DNA of 64,000 bases from Chitinophagaceae bacterium (GTDB taxonomy: Bacteria > Bacteroidota > Bacteroidia > Chitinophagales > Chitinophagaceae), in NCBI GenBank assembly GCA_024103425.1, contig JAGFIS010000004.1:1-64000 (forward strand), written 5' to 3'. Shown here in pieces: positions 35,005 to 45,109 of this stretch. The notes beneath the pieces were generated by a model. It did not search any database, was not told the origin of the DNA, and was given only the letters and a program-made list of their open reading frames with translations. Both the position numbers and the translations under genes were made by a program. Position 1 is the stretch's first letter. Each line of letters opens with the position of its first letter.

Positions 35005-36774
35005 TTAGGAAACGGATTGCAGTATTGCGATACGCTCGCCGATTTGTTGCCTCCACATAGCGTAATAAAGTCCTTTTTGTTCTAACAAATCGTGGTGTGT
35101 TCCCTGTTCTATAATTCTACCTTTCTCTAACACGTAGATTTTATCCGCGTGCATGATAGTACTCAGCCTGTGAGCAATCAAAATGGTAACCTGTTCTTTC
35201 CTGGATGATACATCAATGATTGTCCTCGTGATTTCCTCCTCTGTAAGTGAATCAAGCGAAGATGTAGCTTCATCAAAAATCAACAAGTTGGGATTCCTGA
35301 GTAGCGCTCTCGCTATCGATAAACGCTGTCTTTCTCCTCCTGATATCTTCACACCTCCCTCACCGATCAGCGTATCTAATCCCTGACCACCTCTGTCGAG
35401 AAGATTGAAGCAAGCCGCTTTTCTCAGCACCTCCAGCATCTGCTCATCCGTAGCTTCAGGATTTACAAAAAGCAAATTCTCCCGGATGGTTCCCGCAAAC
35501 AACTGAGTATCCTGGGTCACAAATCCGAGCTGGTTTCTCAGCTCGTCAGGATCAATATTGTGAATGCTCTTACCGTTGTATAAGATATCACCCTGCTGCG
35601 GTCGGTAGAGCCCTACCAGCAACTTCACTAACGTACTCTTACCGGAGCCCGACGGCCCCGCAAAAGCGATGGTTTCTCCTGCGTGAACACTAAAATCAAA
35701 ATCAGAAACTGCAGGATGATCTGCCGTCTGATGCTGAAAGCTGACATTGCGAAACTCAAGAGATTCTATCATACCGATACGCTCAGGATTCAATGGCTTG
35801 GGCTCAGGTTCTTTCTTCATCAGTTCTTTGAAATTAGTCAGCGATGCCTCTGCCTCGCGATAATAGATTATAATATTACCGACTTCCTGCAGCGGACCAA
35901 AAATGAAGAATGAATAAAAAGTCAGTGTCATTAACTGACCGGGAGTAATCGTGTTTTCATAAATCAGCCATAATAGTATGAAGAGAATTACCTGCCTTAA
36001 AAAGTTCACAAAGGTACCCTGGATGAAGCTCAGCGTACGGATACTCTTCACTTTCTTCAGCTCCAATCCCAGGATTTTATAGGTATTCCTGTTCAGCCTC
36101 AGGATTTCCTGATTGGTGAGCCCCAGGCTCTTTACCAGTTCAATATTCCTCAGCGATTCGGTGGTGGCACCTGCCAAGTCGTTGGTCTGCCCTACTATCT
36201 TCTTCTGAATCTTCTTAATCTTACGACTAAGCACGCTGGTTAGTAACGACAGGAATGCAATACCCGCCACATAGACCGGCATGATTGACCAATGGAGGGA
36301 AAAAGAGTACACAGCGACAAAAACTATCCCTACAAAAATCCCGAAGAGAATATTGTTAAATGAGGTAATGAACTTCTCGGTATCCGTCCGCACCTTACTC
36401 AGGATGGAAAGTGTTTCTCCACTCCGCTGATCTTCAAATTCCCAATAGGGCAACTTCAGGCTGTGTCGCAATCCGTCGGTAAATATCTTGGCTCCGAATT
36501 TTTGTACCACAACATTCCCGAAATAATCCTGAAACGCTTTGGCTATTCGCGACACCATTGCAACACCTATCAACATCCCCAGATACCCGGCAACGCCCAA
36601 CAAAAACTCACCACGTGTCTGCTCCACCTGGTGGGGATTAGTAACGTAGCGATCGAACATCTTACCGAAAATCAACGGGTCAAACAGGGAAAACACCTGA
36701 TTGATGGCTGCCATTAACAAAGTGAGGGCCATCAGCCACTTATAAGGCTTCAGGTACTCCAGCAGTAATTTCAT
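35005..36774 (-). CDS. ABC exporter, fused membrane and ATPase domains (MsbA-like)
   Basis: The 589-residue half-transporter has six membrane helices in the first ~330 residues and a nucleotide-binding domain. Walker A is GPSGSGKST near residue 374, the signature is SGGERQRLS, Walker B is LLIFDEATSSLDS, and AHRLST is the switch motif. It probably dimerises and exports a lipid, peptide or drug. MsbA, which flips lipid A, is one possibility, and nothing local specifies the substrate. It is followed by pyrF. Confidence 0.88.
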   Translation of the reverse strand: MKLLLEYLKPYKWLMALTLLMAAINQVFSLFDPLIFGKMFDRYVTNPHQVEQTRGEFLLGVAGYLGMLIGVAMVSRIAKAFQDYFGNVVVQKFGAKIFTDGLRHSLKLPYWEFEDQRSGETLSILSKVRTDTEKFITSFNNILFGIFVGIVFVAVYSFSLHWSIMPVYVAGIAFLSLLTSVLSRKIKKIQKKIVGQTNDLAGATTESLRNIELVKSLGLTNQEILRLNRNTYKILGLELKKVKSIRTLSFIQGTFVNFLRQVILFILLWLIYENTITPGQLMTLTFYSFFIFGPLQEVGNIIIYYREAEASLTNFKELMKKEPEPKPLNPERIGMIESLEFRNVSFQHQTADHPAVSDFDFSVHAGETIAFAGPSGSGKSTLVKLLVGLYRPQQGDILYNGKSIHNIDPDELRNQLGFVTQDTQLFAGTIRENLLFVNPEATDEQMLEVLRKAACFNLLDRGGQGLDTLIGEGGVKISGGERQRLSIARALLRNPNLLIFDEATSSLDSLTEEEITRTIIDVSSRKEQVTILIAHRLSTIMHADKIYVLEKGRIIEQGTHHDLLEQKGLYYAMWRQQIGERIAILQSVS

Positions 36775-36778
36775 GTTG

Positions 36779-36786
36779 CAAAATTA
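36779..36786 (-). promoter_or_regulatory. -7 promoter element for the ABC exporter gene
   Basis: The minus strand reads TAATTTTG, an exact match that ends 5 bases before the ATG at 36774, leaving no room for a ribosome-binding site. Confidence 0.4.
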
Positions 36787-36864
36787 CCTCTAAGTATGCT
36801 GACATACACTTAAAGTTTTACAATAAAAAAACGGGAAAAGACAGAAATACGGTATCAATTTTAA

Positions 36865-37626
36865 TCAGGAGCCCATTATATAATTACCCTCGGGGTCGAT
36901 AAGAACTACCGGCAGCTTGCGGTTGGCCTGAAATTCATTAAATGCTCTTTCCAGCTGACCCGAGAATTTGAGCATTCCGGGATTGTTTTCGTATAAATTC
37001 TTCAGATATTCAGCCGAGTTCTTATTGTCGTACCTAATCGGGAAAACATGCACAGGGACAAAATCCTGACCGGCTTCCTGCGCATAAGATGCCAAAACAT
37101 AAATCTCTTCTATTTCTGCATCAGTAACGGTGATGCAACCTACCGACACACAGCTTCCGTGGATATAAATACCCGAACCCGGCCGTTTTTGATCGCTCAG
37201 GATTTTATCGGATGCATTCGGATAATTCAGCCCCAAAGCCAGGTGATACATGCTTTTGGGATTAAACTGAGTGATATAATAAAAGCCTTCAGGCACCTGA
37301 TAATCGCCTTCTATTCTCTTAGGCCCCATTGTTCCGCTCATCATGCAGATCTTGTACGTCTTGAAAAGCCTAAAGTCCTCTTTAAGATCATTTTTCACCC
37401 ACACCTCTAATTGCGAATCGTACTTGAAACTGCGGATGTACATATACTTTGCAGGCCAGATCAGATTCTTTTTCCGAAATTCCTTCTTCAGTTGGACTTC
37501 TTTATTCTCAAAAGCATTGCTTACACGGTCGGTTGTCCTCTGAACCTTAGCAGCGGTATATTGGGAATAACCCTGACCACTAAAAGTCAAAAACAGAAAA
37601 AACAGGATAATTCTAATGGAGGCCAT
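36865..37626 (-). CDS. L,D-transpeptidase family protein (YkuD/YafK type)
   Basis: The 253-residue protein starts at the ATG at 37626, which opens a signal peptide (MASIRIILFFLFLTFSGQG). The catalytic motif is HGSCVSVGC with the nucleophile Cys at the GCITV position, as in ErfK/YbiS-like enzymes that cross-link peptidoglycan or attach lipoprotein. The longer frame upstream lacks signal features. Preceding repeats GPKRIEGDYQVPEGFYYI match the usual substrate groove. Role: periplasmic peptidoglycan modification. No clear promoter lies in the 329-base upstream region. Confidence 0.85.
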   Translation of the reverse strand: MASIRIILFFLFLTFSGQGYSQYTAAKVQRTTDRVSNAFENKEVQLKKEFRKKNLIWPAKYMYIRSFKYDSQLEVWVKNDLKEDFRLFKTYKICMMSGTMGPKRIEGDYQVPEGFYYITQFNPKSMYHLALGLNYPNASDKILSDQKRPGSGIYIHGSCVSVGCITVTDAEIEEIYVLASYAQEAGQDFVPVHVFPIRYDNKNSAEYLKNLYENNPGMLKFSGQLERAFNEFQANRKLPVVLIDPEGNYIMGS

Positions 37627-37955
37627 TGGTTTTATATTGGAAAGGTGGGTAAATTTAAGTAAATCAGACTCTAAAAACAACAAAGAGAATCTTAAATCAA
37701 TCTTTATCATAAATTCCGTGTAATTGTCTTCAGCAATTTCCACATCCAAAGATTACAGGAAGGGTAAATTCACTAAAATCTGCACCGGCACATCCATTTT
37801 TACATTAAAAAACATTACAAATTGATAATAGTTAACCAAAAATACCGTTATTACTTTGCTCTTAGCTGTATAAAAACTAATTTTATTTTCTATCCTGATT
37901 CAGCTTGAAAAGCAAGAAAAACCATATTCAAAAATTATAAAAATACTGTTCCCCC

Positions 37956-38468
37956 ATGTCGACTATCGAAACCATTATAATTATTCTATTGCTTGTACTG
38001 ATCCTTGGCTTCACATGGGCGCTCACTGAAATTTACGCACTAAAAAAAAGTCTGAAAGACAAGCCTCAGGCGAACGACTCAGAGACTCTGAAATTAAGAC
38101 TTCAGGCATACGAAAGGTTATCACTGCTTACCGAAAGGATTTCGTTTCATCATTTGATCTCAAATGTTCCGAATGCAGGTCTTTCTTCCCGCGAGATGCA
38201 GGGTGCTCTTATAGATTCTATTAAGCAGGAATACGAGTATAATGTAAGCCAGCAGATCTATGTACTACCCGATATCTGGAGGGCAGTCAATAATCTGAAG
38301 GAACAAAATATTTACATTATCAATCAGCTGGCTTCATCTCTTCCACCTAATGCTTCAGGAATGGATTTGAGCAAGCAGATTATCGATTTTACCATTAGAA
38401 ATCCTAAAGCTACCCTCTCTAATCTGGTACTCGATGCCATCAATTACGAGGCACAGAAATTAATGTAG
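37956..38468 (+). CDS. Small membrane-anchored protein of unknown function, linked to acyl-CoA mutase
   Basis: The 170-residue protein has one N-terminal transmembrane helix (residues ~5-27) and a helical cytosolic part with coiled-coil-like leucine patterns. No enzyme motif was found. Only 18 bases separate it from the mutase gene, so they are probably an operon; the pairing recurs in Bacteroidota from memory. It may be an anchor or assembly factor, which is inference. The 329 bases before it hold no supportable gene. Confidence 0.7.
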   Translation: MSTIETIIIILLLVLILGFTWALTEIYALKKSLKDKPQANDSETLKLRLQAYERLSLLTERISFHHLISNVPNAGLSSREMQGALIDSIKQEYEYNVSQQIYVLPDIWRAVNNLKEQNIYIINQLASSLPPNASGMDLSKQIIDFTIRNPKATLSNLVLDAINYEAQKLM

Positions 38469-38486
38469 AAGGCTTACCTTTCGGAT

Positions 38487-40049
38487 ATGAAAAAGAAAGT
38501 TTCAGACTCCGGGATTGAGATCAAGCCGGTATATTTTCAAGAAGATATTCCCAAAGGCTATTTCTTGTCTGCACCGGGTGAGTACCCTTATACCCGTGGC
38601 ACACACCCCGATATGTATCGCGGAAGATTGTGGACAATGAGGCAGTATGCAGGTTTTAGTACGGCAGAAGAAAGCAACAAGAGATATCAATACTTACTAT
38701 CACGAGGCGTAAGTGGACTGAGTGTGGCATTTGACCTACCGACACAAATCGGATACGACAGCGATCATGCTATGGCCGACGGCGAAGTAGGGAAAGTAGG
38801 CGTAGCCATCGATTCTATTGAAGATATGGAAGCCCTCTTTAAAGACATCCGCCTGGAAGATGTATCGACAAGCATGACCATTAACAGCACTGCTTTCATC
38901 CTGCTGGCTATGTATGTAGCGCTTGCTAAAAGACAGGGTACCGATCTGAAAAAAATCAGAGGTACCATACAAAATGACATCCTAAAGGAATACGCTGCAA
39001 GAGGGACATATATCTATCCTCCTAAGCCTTCTATGCGTATCATCACTGATATTTTTGAGTGGTGCAGTAAAGAACTGCCGCAATGGAATACAATTTCTAT
39101 TTCAGGTTACCACATCCGTGAAGCGGGAAGCACCGCTGTTCAAGAAATAGCTTTTACCCTTAGTAACGGTAAGGCCTACGTGAAAGCAGCATTAGAAAAA
39201 GGTTTGGATATTAATGTCTTTGGAAAAAGGCTTTCCTTCTTCTTTAATGCTCACAACGACCTGTTCGAAGAAGTAGCCAAATTCAGAGCAGCCCGTTCCA
39301 TGTGGGCAAAGATTATGAAAGACTTCGGCGCTACCGATCCCAAAGCCATGATGCTGCGATTCCATACACAAACCGGAGGAAGTACCCTAACAGCGCAGCA
39401 GCCACTTAACAATATCAGCAGGGTTACCATTCAGGCACTGTCGGCGGTTCTCGGCGGAACACAAAGCCTGCATACCAACGGTTTTGATGAGGCTATTAAT
39501 CTACCCACCGAACAGGCAGCTTCTCTCGCCCTGCGAACGCAGCAGATCGTTGCTTACGAAAGCGGCGCTGCTAATACAGCCGATCCTCTCGCAGGAAGTT
39601 ATTATGTGGAATCGCTGACTACTCAAATTGAAAAAGCTGCAGAAGAACTGATCGGCAAAATAGATGCTCTAGGCGGAAGTGTTACGGCAATCGAAAACGG
39701 ATTCATTCAAAACGAAATAGCGGCAAGTGCTTACGAATACCAAAAGAAGATTGAGAGTGGCGAGAAAATAATTGTCGGACTCAACTCATTTACCGATGAC
39801 GAACCGGAGCCCGAAGCTGCGTTTAAAGTTGACGACAGCATAAGGGAGATGCAGTCTGCTCGATTAAAGAAACTCAGACAAAATCGAGACAATAATGCGG
39901 CTAGTACATGTCTGAATGAAATTGCAGATGCCGCAAACAATGGAGCTAATCTGATGGCTTCTGTCATCAAAGCTGTAGAACATCATGTAACTCTCGGAGA
40001 GATTGCTGATCAACTGAGAAGGATTTTTGGTGAATACAGGCCGTCGTAA
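38487..40049 (+). CDS. Acyl-CoA mutase large subunit (methylmalonyl-CoA mutase type), lacking a B12 domain
   Basis: The 520-residue protein matches the TIM-barrel catalytic part: [68 protein letters not shown], and [19 protein letters not shown]. These motifs fit mutases that interconvert methylmalonyl-CoA and succinyl-CoA, or related short acyl-CoAs. Full-length enzymes add a cobalamin-binding domain of ~130 residues; here it is absent and no small-subunit gene was seen. So function requires a separately encoded B12 subunit, and the exact substrate is not certain. Confidence 0.85.
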   Translation: MKKKVSDSGIEIKPVYFQEDIPKGYFLSAPGEYPYTRGTHPDMYRGRLWTMRQYAGFSTAEESNKRYQYLLSRGVSGLSVAFDLPTQIGYDSDHAMADGEVGKVGVAIDSIEDMEALFKDIRLEDVSTSMTINSTAFILLAMYVALAKRQGTDLKKIRGTIQNDILKEYAARGTYIYPPKPSMRIITDIFEWCSKELPQWNTISISGYHIREAGSTAVQEIAFTLSNGKAYVKAALEKGLDINVFGKRLSFFFNAHNDLFEEVAKFRAARSMWAKIMKDFGATDPKAMMLRFHTQTGGSTLTAQQPLNNISRVTIQALSAVLGGTQSLHTNGFDEAINLPTEQAASLALRTQQIVAYESGAANTADPLAGSYYVESLTTQIEKAAEELIGKIDALGGSVTAIENGFIQNEIAASAYEYQKKIESGEKIIVGLNSFTDDEPEPEAAFKVDDSIREMQSARLKKLRQNRDNNAASTCLNEIADAANNGANLMASVIKAVEHHVTLGEIADQLRRIFGEYRPS

Positions 40050-40062
40050 TTTACAGGTATCT

Positions 40063-42837
40063 TTAAAGCCTTCTAAAGCTTTCTGTTTTATTTACGCGCA
40101 GGTCGCGCAGAATCGGCGCCTTCGGGCTGATATTGATGCTGAAATAACGATACCTGCCGGAAGACACGGCAATTGACATCTGCCAGCAGTGCAGGTCTCG
40201 ACTGAGTGAGAGCGTCATCGGGTTGAGGCTTCCATCTGTAATGTTGTAAAAAGTTTGAACACCCAGTTGCCACTTTGGTGTAAGATTCAACGTGCCCCCC
40301 AGATTGAGATTCTGCATCACCGTAGATTTGAAGCCGTAATTCATCAGGAACTGCCTGTTTACGGTCAGCGAATAAGAGAAGTTCAGCGACCAGGGAATAT
40401 TGAAATCTGCGTACTCGCCAGGGTGTGCATCTATGTATGCCATTTCCTGATTGTATTCGTCGAGGCTGTAACCACTTTCAGGCCTGTATCCAGTCGACTT
40501 CAAACCCGGATCCTCGCCTGTTTCTTTATTTCCACCCTGAAAACTACTGCTGATTGTCAGCCCGGCTGAAGTAAGCCTGCCCAATGAAAGTGGGCGGTCT
40601 TTCCAGACCAGCCTGTTTATAGTCCTTCCTGAATCATTTACCTGATAAAGATTCATAGAGGCAAACCCCGTGACACTGAATTTATCAAACAAGTTAGATG
40701 AAGCACTTATCGACAATGGAGAGAACTTGAGCGAATCCTGCAGAAAGTTATAGCTACCTGATATACTCAAAGCGTCTATTAAAGAAACCTTTTTAATCGC
40801 AGCTTCCCCTGTGTCCTTCTTACTTCTAACCTTCATTGACACGTTATTCTCTATTGAGAAATTCAGTCCACCGAATCTTCCCGGCGAGTACAAAGAATTA
40901 AGATTATACCTGCTCTCGTAATATGCGTACTGTGTCCTCCTACCAAGGGTATCTGTCAGGTAGTAATAATTATTTTTTTGAAAGTCGGGGCGATAGCTGG
41001 CTGTAATCGTGGGTCGCAACTCATGCCTGATTCCAACAATCCTCGCATCCTTTTTCTTCGCCATTAACAGACCAAAAATCCTCGTGCTGGCACTCAGGCC
41101 AAACGACATCTGCCTTGCAGTGTACAATCCCTTTTCAAGCCTCGTTTGTAATGTATCTCCGGTTGCGTTATAGAAGTGAATAGATTTTGTCTGGAACCAG
41201 GTCTCGTCGTAACTCACACTCGGTGAAAACTGAAAGAATCCGAGAGGCGGTAGGGAAAGACTGATTGGAATTCTGTGTTTAGCCCCCCACATGAAGGTAT
41301 CCTTGATTTGCTGGAATATCGATTTGTTGGCTACAGTATCATAAAAAGTTGCAGTACTTCTCGTATCCAGGTTATACCCAAAGCCTATGTTCTCGTACCA
41401 TTTCATCTCTCCCACCCTTTCTTTCTTTCTGAAAGGATAAATCGTGCTCATCGTAAAGTTCAGATTTGGAAGATCGATTGCTATCTGTTTGAGATTGGTA
41501 TTCTGTCTGTGGTTTGCTGCAACGGTAAGATTGAATGGTGTACCCTTCCACGTTTTACCATATCTGATAGATGAACTCATCATATTACTAATGTTGAGCA
41601 TCGGATTGTTGGGTACAAAAGAGTTATAGCTGCTGCTACCGGCATTCACGTTAGCAGAGAAAGTTACGCCCGGCCGCGACTTTGCATCCGCAGAGTGATT
41701 CCACCGCAGGTTCCAGCTTCTGTTAGAAGCAAAGTCAGGATCACCTTTGAAGTTGAAATTAAAATGCTGGATATCGAGTGAGATTCCGCCGCTGTACCGA
41801 TATCGTTTTGAGTAGCGGGGATTCAGCATAACAGACCATCCTCCGTAAGAATAAATGGAAGTCTGCAACACCACATCCCAATACTCGCCGATAACTTTAT
41901 AATAACCCAGACCTTCGAGGCCAAGTCCTCTCTGTTCATTTGTCACAAAATTGGGTGCGAGCAAGCCTGAATGTCTTCCTTCTTGTAGCGGATAAATACC
42001 GAATGGCAAATAAATTGGTATCGGCACACCTTCCACTTCGGGGTGGATAGGGCCGGTAACCGCCATCTTCTTATTAATAAACTTCGTTTTGTTAAAAGCA
42101 AAGGCAAAGTGAGGGGTATCCAGGTTACATGTTGTAAATCTTCCTTTAAAGGCAAACAATACTTCATCATCAACTTTCTTGATGCTCTCACCATACACGT
42201 ACATCTCTCCCTGTTGGGTATAACTTCCTTTAGTAAGTCCTTTCCCTGTCTTCATATTAAACTTAAAGGAGTCACTCTCTGTAGTCAAGTCTCCCGACTT
42301 AAATGCAGGCCGCTCCATCACCCTGCCTGTGCTGTCCAAAACCATTGCAGCACTGATATCCCCTGTATTCATATCATATAAAATACGCGGAGCTGTGATA
42401 TCATTTTCCAGATAAAGCAGATTTGACTCTTTGCCAAAGAGCGCAGCCGACCTCTCCGGGATATTAATTACCATTGAGTCTTCAGCATAAAATTCCACCG
42501 GAGCGGTAAGAGCATTCTTCGATAAACGATACGGCAAAGTATCTGCTTTTCCTTTTGTAGCGGATGAATCCTTCAGCGGAATTGTATCTGTTGCATTCCT
42601 CAACAAAGTATCCAAAAAGACCTTCTTTCCGTCAGGAACAGTATCTCTGATCAATTTTTGCTTTTCTGAAACTAAAAAATAACCGTTCTTTGAAGAAATC
42701 TTATATGTTTTAAACTTAGTGTTATTGTGGTGAACAGAGTATGGTGCTTTATTAAAACTCATAACTGATAAAATCACGAAGGCTGCAGCAAACAGCTTCA
42801 CAAGTTTTACAGTTTTGAATTTTCTAAAGTTATACAT
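40063..42837 (-). CDS. lptD: LPS-assembly outer-membrane protein LptD-like
   Basis: The 924-residue protein has a poorly defined N-terminal signal, an OstA-type beta-jellyroll region (about 110-330, with GKESNLLYLENDITAPRILY and GRFTTCNLDTPHFAF) and a C-terminal beta-barrel of many alternating strands. It is the Bacteroidota counterpart of LptD, which inserts LPS into the outer leaflet. The conserved GIYPLQEGRHSGLLAPNF lies at the start of the barrel. It is divergent from an amidase gene. The OstA-like protein at 45-47 kb probably bridges to it. Confidence 0.88.
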   Translation of the reverse strand: MYNFRKFKTVKLVKLFAAAFVILSVMSFNKAPYSVHHNNTKFKTYKISSKNGYFLVSEKQKLIRDTVPDGKKVFLDTLLRNATDTIPLKDSSATKGKADTLPYRLSKNALTAPVEFYAEDSMVINIPERSAALFGKESNLLYLENDITAPRILYDMNTGDISAAMVLDSTGRVMERPAFKSGDLTTESDSFKFNMKTGKGLTKGSYTQQGEMYVYGESIKKVDDEVLFAFKGRFTTCNLDTPHFAFAFNKTKFINKKMAVTGPIHPEVEGVPIPIYLPFGIYPLQEGRHSGLLAPNFVTNEQRGLGLEGLGYYKVIGEYWDVVLQTSIYSYGGWSVMLNPRYSKRYRYSGGISLDIQHFNFNFKGDPDFASNRSWNLRWNHSADAKSRPGVTFSANVNAGSSSYNSFVPNNPMLNISNMMSSSIRYGKTWKGTPFNLTVAANHRQNTNLKQIAIDLPNLNFTMSTIYPFRKKERVGEMKWYENIGFGYNLDTRSTATFYDTVANKSIFQQIKDTFMWGAKHRIPISLSLPPLGFFQFSPSVSYDETWFQTKSIHFYNATGDTLQTRLEKGLYTARQMSFGLSASTRIFGLLMAKKKDARIVGIRHELRPTITASYRPDFQKNNYYYLTDTLGRRTQYAYYESRYNLNSLYSPGRFGGLNFSIENNVSMKVRSKKDTGEAAIKKVSLIDALSISGSYNFLQDSLKFSPLSISASSNLFDKFSVTGFASMNLYQVNDSGRTINRLVWKDRPLSLGRLTSAGLTISSSFQGGNKETGEDPGLKSTGYRPESGYSLDEYNQEMAYIDAHPGEYADFNIPWSLNFSYSLTVNRQFLMNYGFKSTVMQNLNLGGTLNLTPKWQLGVQTFYNITDGSLNPMTLSLSRDLHCWQMSIAVSSGRYRYFSINISPKAPILRDLRVNKTESFRRL

Positions 42838-42850
42838 AGCGGATAGCCAA

Positions 42851-42858
42851 CAAAAATA
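42851..42858 (-). promoter_or_regulatory. -7 promoter element for lptD
   Basis: The minus strand reads TATTTTTG, an exact TAnnTTTG match, 13 bases before the start codon at 42837. Confidence 0.4.
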
Positions 42859-42927
42859 AGTGTTATTCCATATAAGGCTGAGTAAAGATTAGCTGATAAA
42901 ACCCTAAAAAAACGAACTTCCAAAGTG

Positions 42928-43929
42928 ATGCTACTGAAATATCCTGAAATGTTGACCAAACTTTCATTCCGGGTTATATTCATCATTCTTACCACCGGAA
43001 CCCTTTTCTTCCTTCAATTGCCCAATGCCCGGGCACAGTCTGCAAAGAAATTGAAGACCATCATCGTCGATCCCGGACACGGAGGTACTGCCGATGGTAC
43101 TGTAGGACAATACAAAGGATCTCTGAAATCTAAAGAGAAAGATATCGTATTGGGTATTTCGCTGAAACTTGTGGCCATTCTGCAAAGAGAAATGCCCGAT
43201 GTAAAGACAATTCCCACACGTACCAACGACACTACAATGAGTGTAAAAGAGAAAGCAAAGTTTGCTAACGACCATAATGGTGATCTCTTCGTCTGCATTC
43301 ACGCCGACGCTGTTCCCTTAAAAACGGCTTCAAAAATTGTCGGTTACAGAAACAAGGTAACCTACCACACTAAATACGTCGGCAAGGGAGCGAATAAGAA
43401 AAAAGTAGTGACGAAGCAGGTTAAGAAAGTGCCTATAAAGGAGTATTATAAACTCCCTACAGACCGCAAAGGAACGAGCACATTGATTCTCGTAGCCAGA
43501 CAAACAGAAGACAAGGTGAAGGCAATGGAGAATGCTGAGATGGAATTTATCACCGAGGAAGGAGATAGCTCCATTCAGGTAAACTACGACAGCCCGGAAT
43601 GGAAAGCCAGCGCACTGCTCTACTCCCAAAAATACTTCCGCAGGAGTTACCTGCTGGCAAACCTGGTGCAAGAAGAAATCGCTAAAACAGGACGTCCGAA
43701 TCTGGGTGTATGGCAAAGAGCTGAAGGACTTTGGGTACTCCATGCTACACAGATGCCTGCTATTCTGATAGAAACAGGTTTTGTTCAGAACTACGATGAC
43801 GAGCGTTATCTGAATAGTGAAAATGGACAGCAGGAAATAGCCGAAGCCATTGCTAAAGCTATCATCAAATACCGTGATCAAATCGAAGGCTCGGATAAAA
43901 CAGCATCAAACGTTACACCCCAAAAGTAA
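42928..43929 (+). CDS. N-acetylmuramoyl-L-alanine amidase (Amidase_3, AmiC-like)
   Basis: The exported enzyme cleaves the amide bond between muramic acid and the stem peptide. IVDPGHGG carries the first zinc histidine, VKEKAKFANDH and FVCIHADAV the next, and ILIETGFVQNYDDE the catalytic glutamate. An insertion between residues ~150 and 220 rich in Lys is unlike the shorter E. coli catalytic domain. The ATG at 42928 is used; an in-frame ATG at 42949 begins a more typical signal peptide. It opens the amidase-MlaD-OstA series and has a terminator after it. Confidence 0.88.
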   Translation: MLLKYPEMLTKLSFRVIFIILTTGTLFFLQLPNARAQSAKKLKTIIVDPGHGGTADGTVGQYKGSLKSKEKDIVLGISLKLVAILQREMPDVKTIPTRTNDTTMSVKEKAKFANDHNGDLFVCIHADAVPLKTASKIVGYRNKVTYHTKYVGKGANKKKVVTKQVKKVPIKEYYKLPTDRKGTSTLILVARQTEDKVKAMENAEMEFITEEGDSSIQVNYDSPEWKASALLYSQKYFRRSYLLANLVQEEIAKTGRPNLGVWQRAEGLWVLHATQMPAILIETGFVQNYDDERYLNSENGQQEIAEAIAKAIIKYRDQIEGSDKTASNVTPQK

Positions 43930-43986
43930 TAATCAGCAACTCCTAACCGTTCGAATAATACAGATAGGAATGGCTTAAAGCAGTAC

Positions 43987-44020
43987 GAAAAGAACGGGCA
44001 AAGGCCGTTTCTTTTTGTTT
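43987..44020 (+). terminator. Probable terminator after the amidase gene
   Basis: AAAAGAACGG and CCGTTTCTTTTT can pair with one bulged base around a 7-base loop, ending in T-rich sequence. It lies 58 bases after the amidase stop, so mlaD may have its own promoter. Confidence 0.55.
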
Positions 44021-44097
44021 ATAAATATTATAAGAATATCGTTAATACGGTAAGTACTCGCTCAATATTTCACTATTTTGCACATAGAATCGCAATT

Positions 44098-45108
44098 ATG
44101 AAGATTAATAATGAAACTAAAATCGGACTGTTGGTAATTGTAGGGATTGTTTTGCTGATTTTCGGCTTCAACTACCTCAAGGGAAAATCTCTCTTCCATA
44201 AAGAGGTGCTGATGCACGCCAACTTTTCGGATGTTCTCGGACTTACCAATTCTAATCCGGTAATCATGAATGGGGTTCAGGTTGGGAAAGTTGTGGATAT
44301 TGATGGCGGAAAGGATATGAAGCAAATCACCGTTACCTTTGCCTTCACAAAAAGCCTGAACATCGCCGACAATTCTATTGCAGTTATTAACCCGAACCTG
44401 CTGGGAAGCCCATCGTTGGAAATCCGCCAGGGCGACTCTCCCACCTTTTTAAAAGACGGTGCATTTTTGGAAGCTCAAGAAGGCTCCGGCGCACTGGATG
44501 AGGCAATGAAAATCATCAACCCGGTTCTCTATGAAGTCAAGAATGCGGTTCAGTCGCTCGACTCGGTATTCAGGATTGTGAATACTGTATTCGACGCCGA
44601 AGCGAAAAGGAGCATCAAGAATACGCTGGAAAACCTTGACAGTGTATCACGAACTTTTAAATCGTCTGCAAGATCGCTTGAGTTTATGCTTGACAAAAAT
44701 AACGGTGTGATTTATAATTCGCTGAATAATATCAACTCAATTACAGGTAACCTCAGCAACCAAAACGAAAAGATCGACAGCATCATCGGGCAGGTTAATA
44801 CAACTACAGCAAGGCTTGCTGCCGTTGATCTTGAAAAGACGCTCGATACATTGAATATGGCGATCAGTGAATTCAGAAAAGGTGCCGAAGCAATCAACAG
44901 CAAATCAGGTTCACTGGGCTTGCTGCTTAATGATAAAGCTCTTTACAACAATCTTGAATCGACAACTCACAAACTCAACATCCTTCTCGATGATATAAGG
45001 GTAAACCCCAGAAGATATCTGAATATTTCTGTTTTTGGAAAGAAAGATAAGAAAGACTTTCTGACGGCACCGCTCATAGATGACACGCTGGAAGTCATAA
45101 AACCATAA
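44098..45108 (+). CDS. MlaD/MCE-domain lipid transport protein
   Basis: The 336-residue protein has one N-terminal membrane anchor (residues ~8-27) and an MCE domain (about 35-120, with NPVIMNGVQVGKVVDID and NLLGSPSLEIRQG), followed by a long helical region as in MlaD/PqiB-type proteins. MCE proteins carry phospholipids between membranes. The downstream OstA-like gene starts 2 bases after its stop, so they are co-translated. No MlaE or MlaF genes lie nearby. Confidence 0.9.
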   Translation: MKINNETKIGLLVIVGIVLLIFGFNYLKGKSLFHKEVLMHANFSDVLGLTNSNPVIMNGVQVGKVVDIDGGKDMKQITVTFAFTKSLNIADNSIAVINPNLLGSPSLEIRQGDSPTFLKDGAFLEAQEGSGALDEAMKIINPVLYEVKNAVQSLDSVFRIVNTVFDAEAKRSIKNTLENLDSVSRTFKSSARSLEFMLDKNNGVIYNSLNNINSITGNLSNQNEKIDSIIGQVNTTTARLAAVDLEKTLDTLNMAISEFRKGAEAINSKSGSLGLLLNDKALYNNLESTTHKLNILLDDIRVNPRRYLNISVFGKKDKKDFLTAPLIDDTLEVIKP

Positions 45109-45109
45109 G

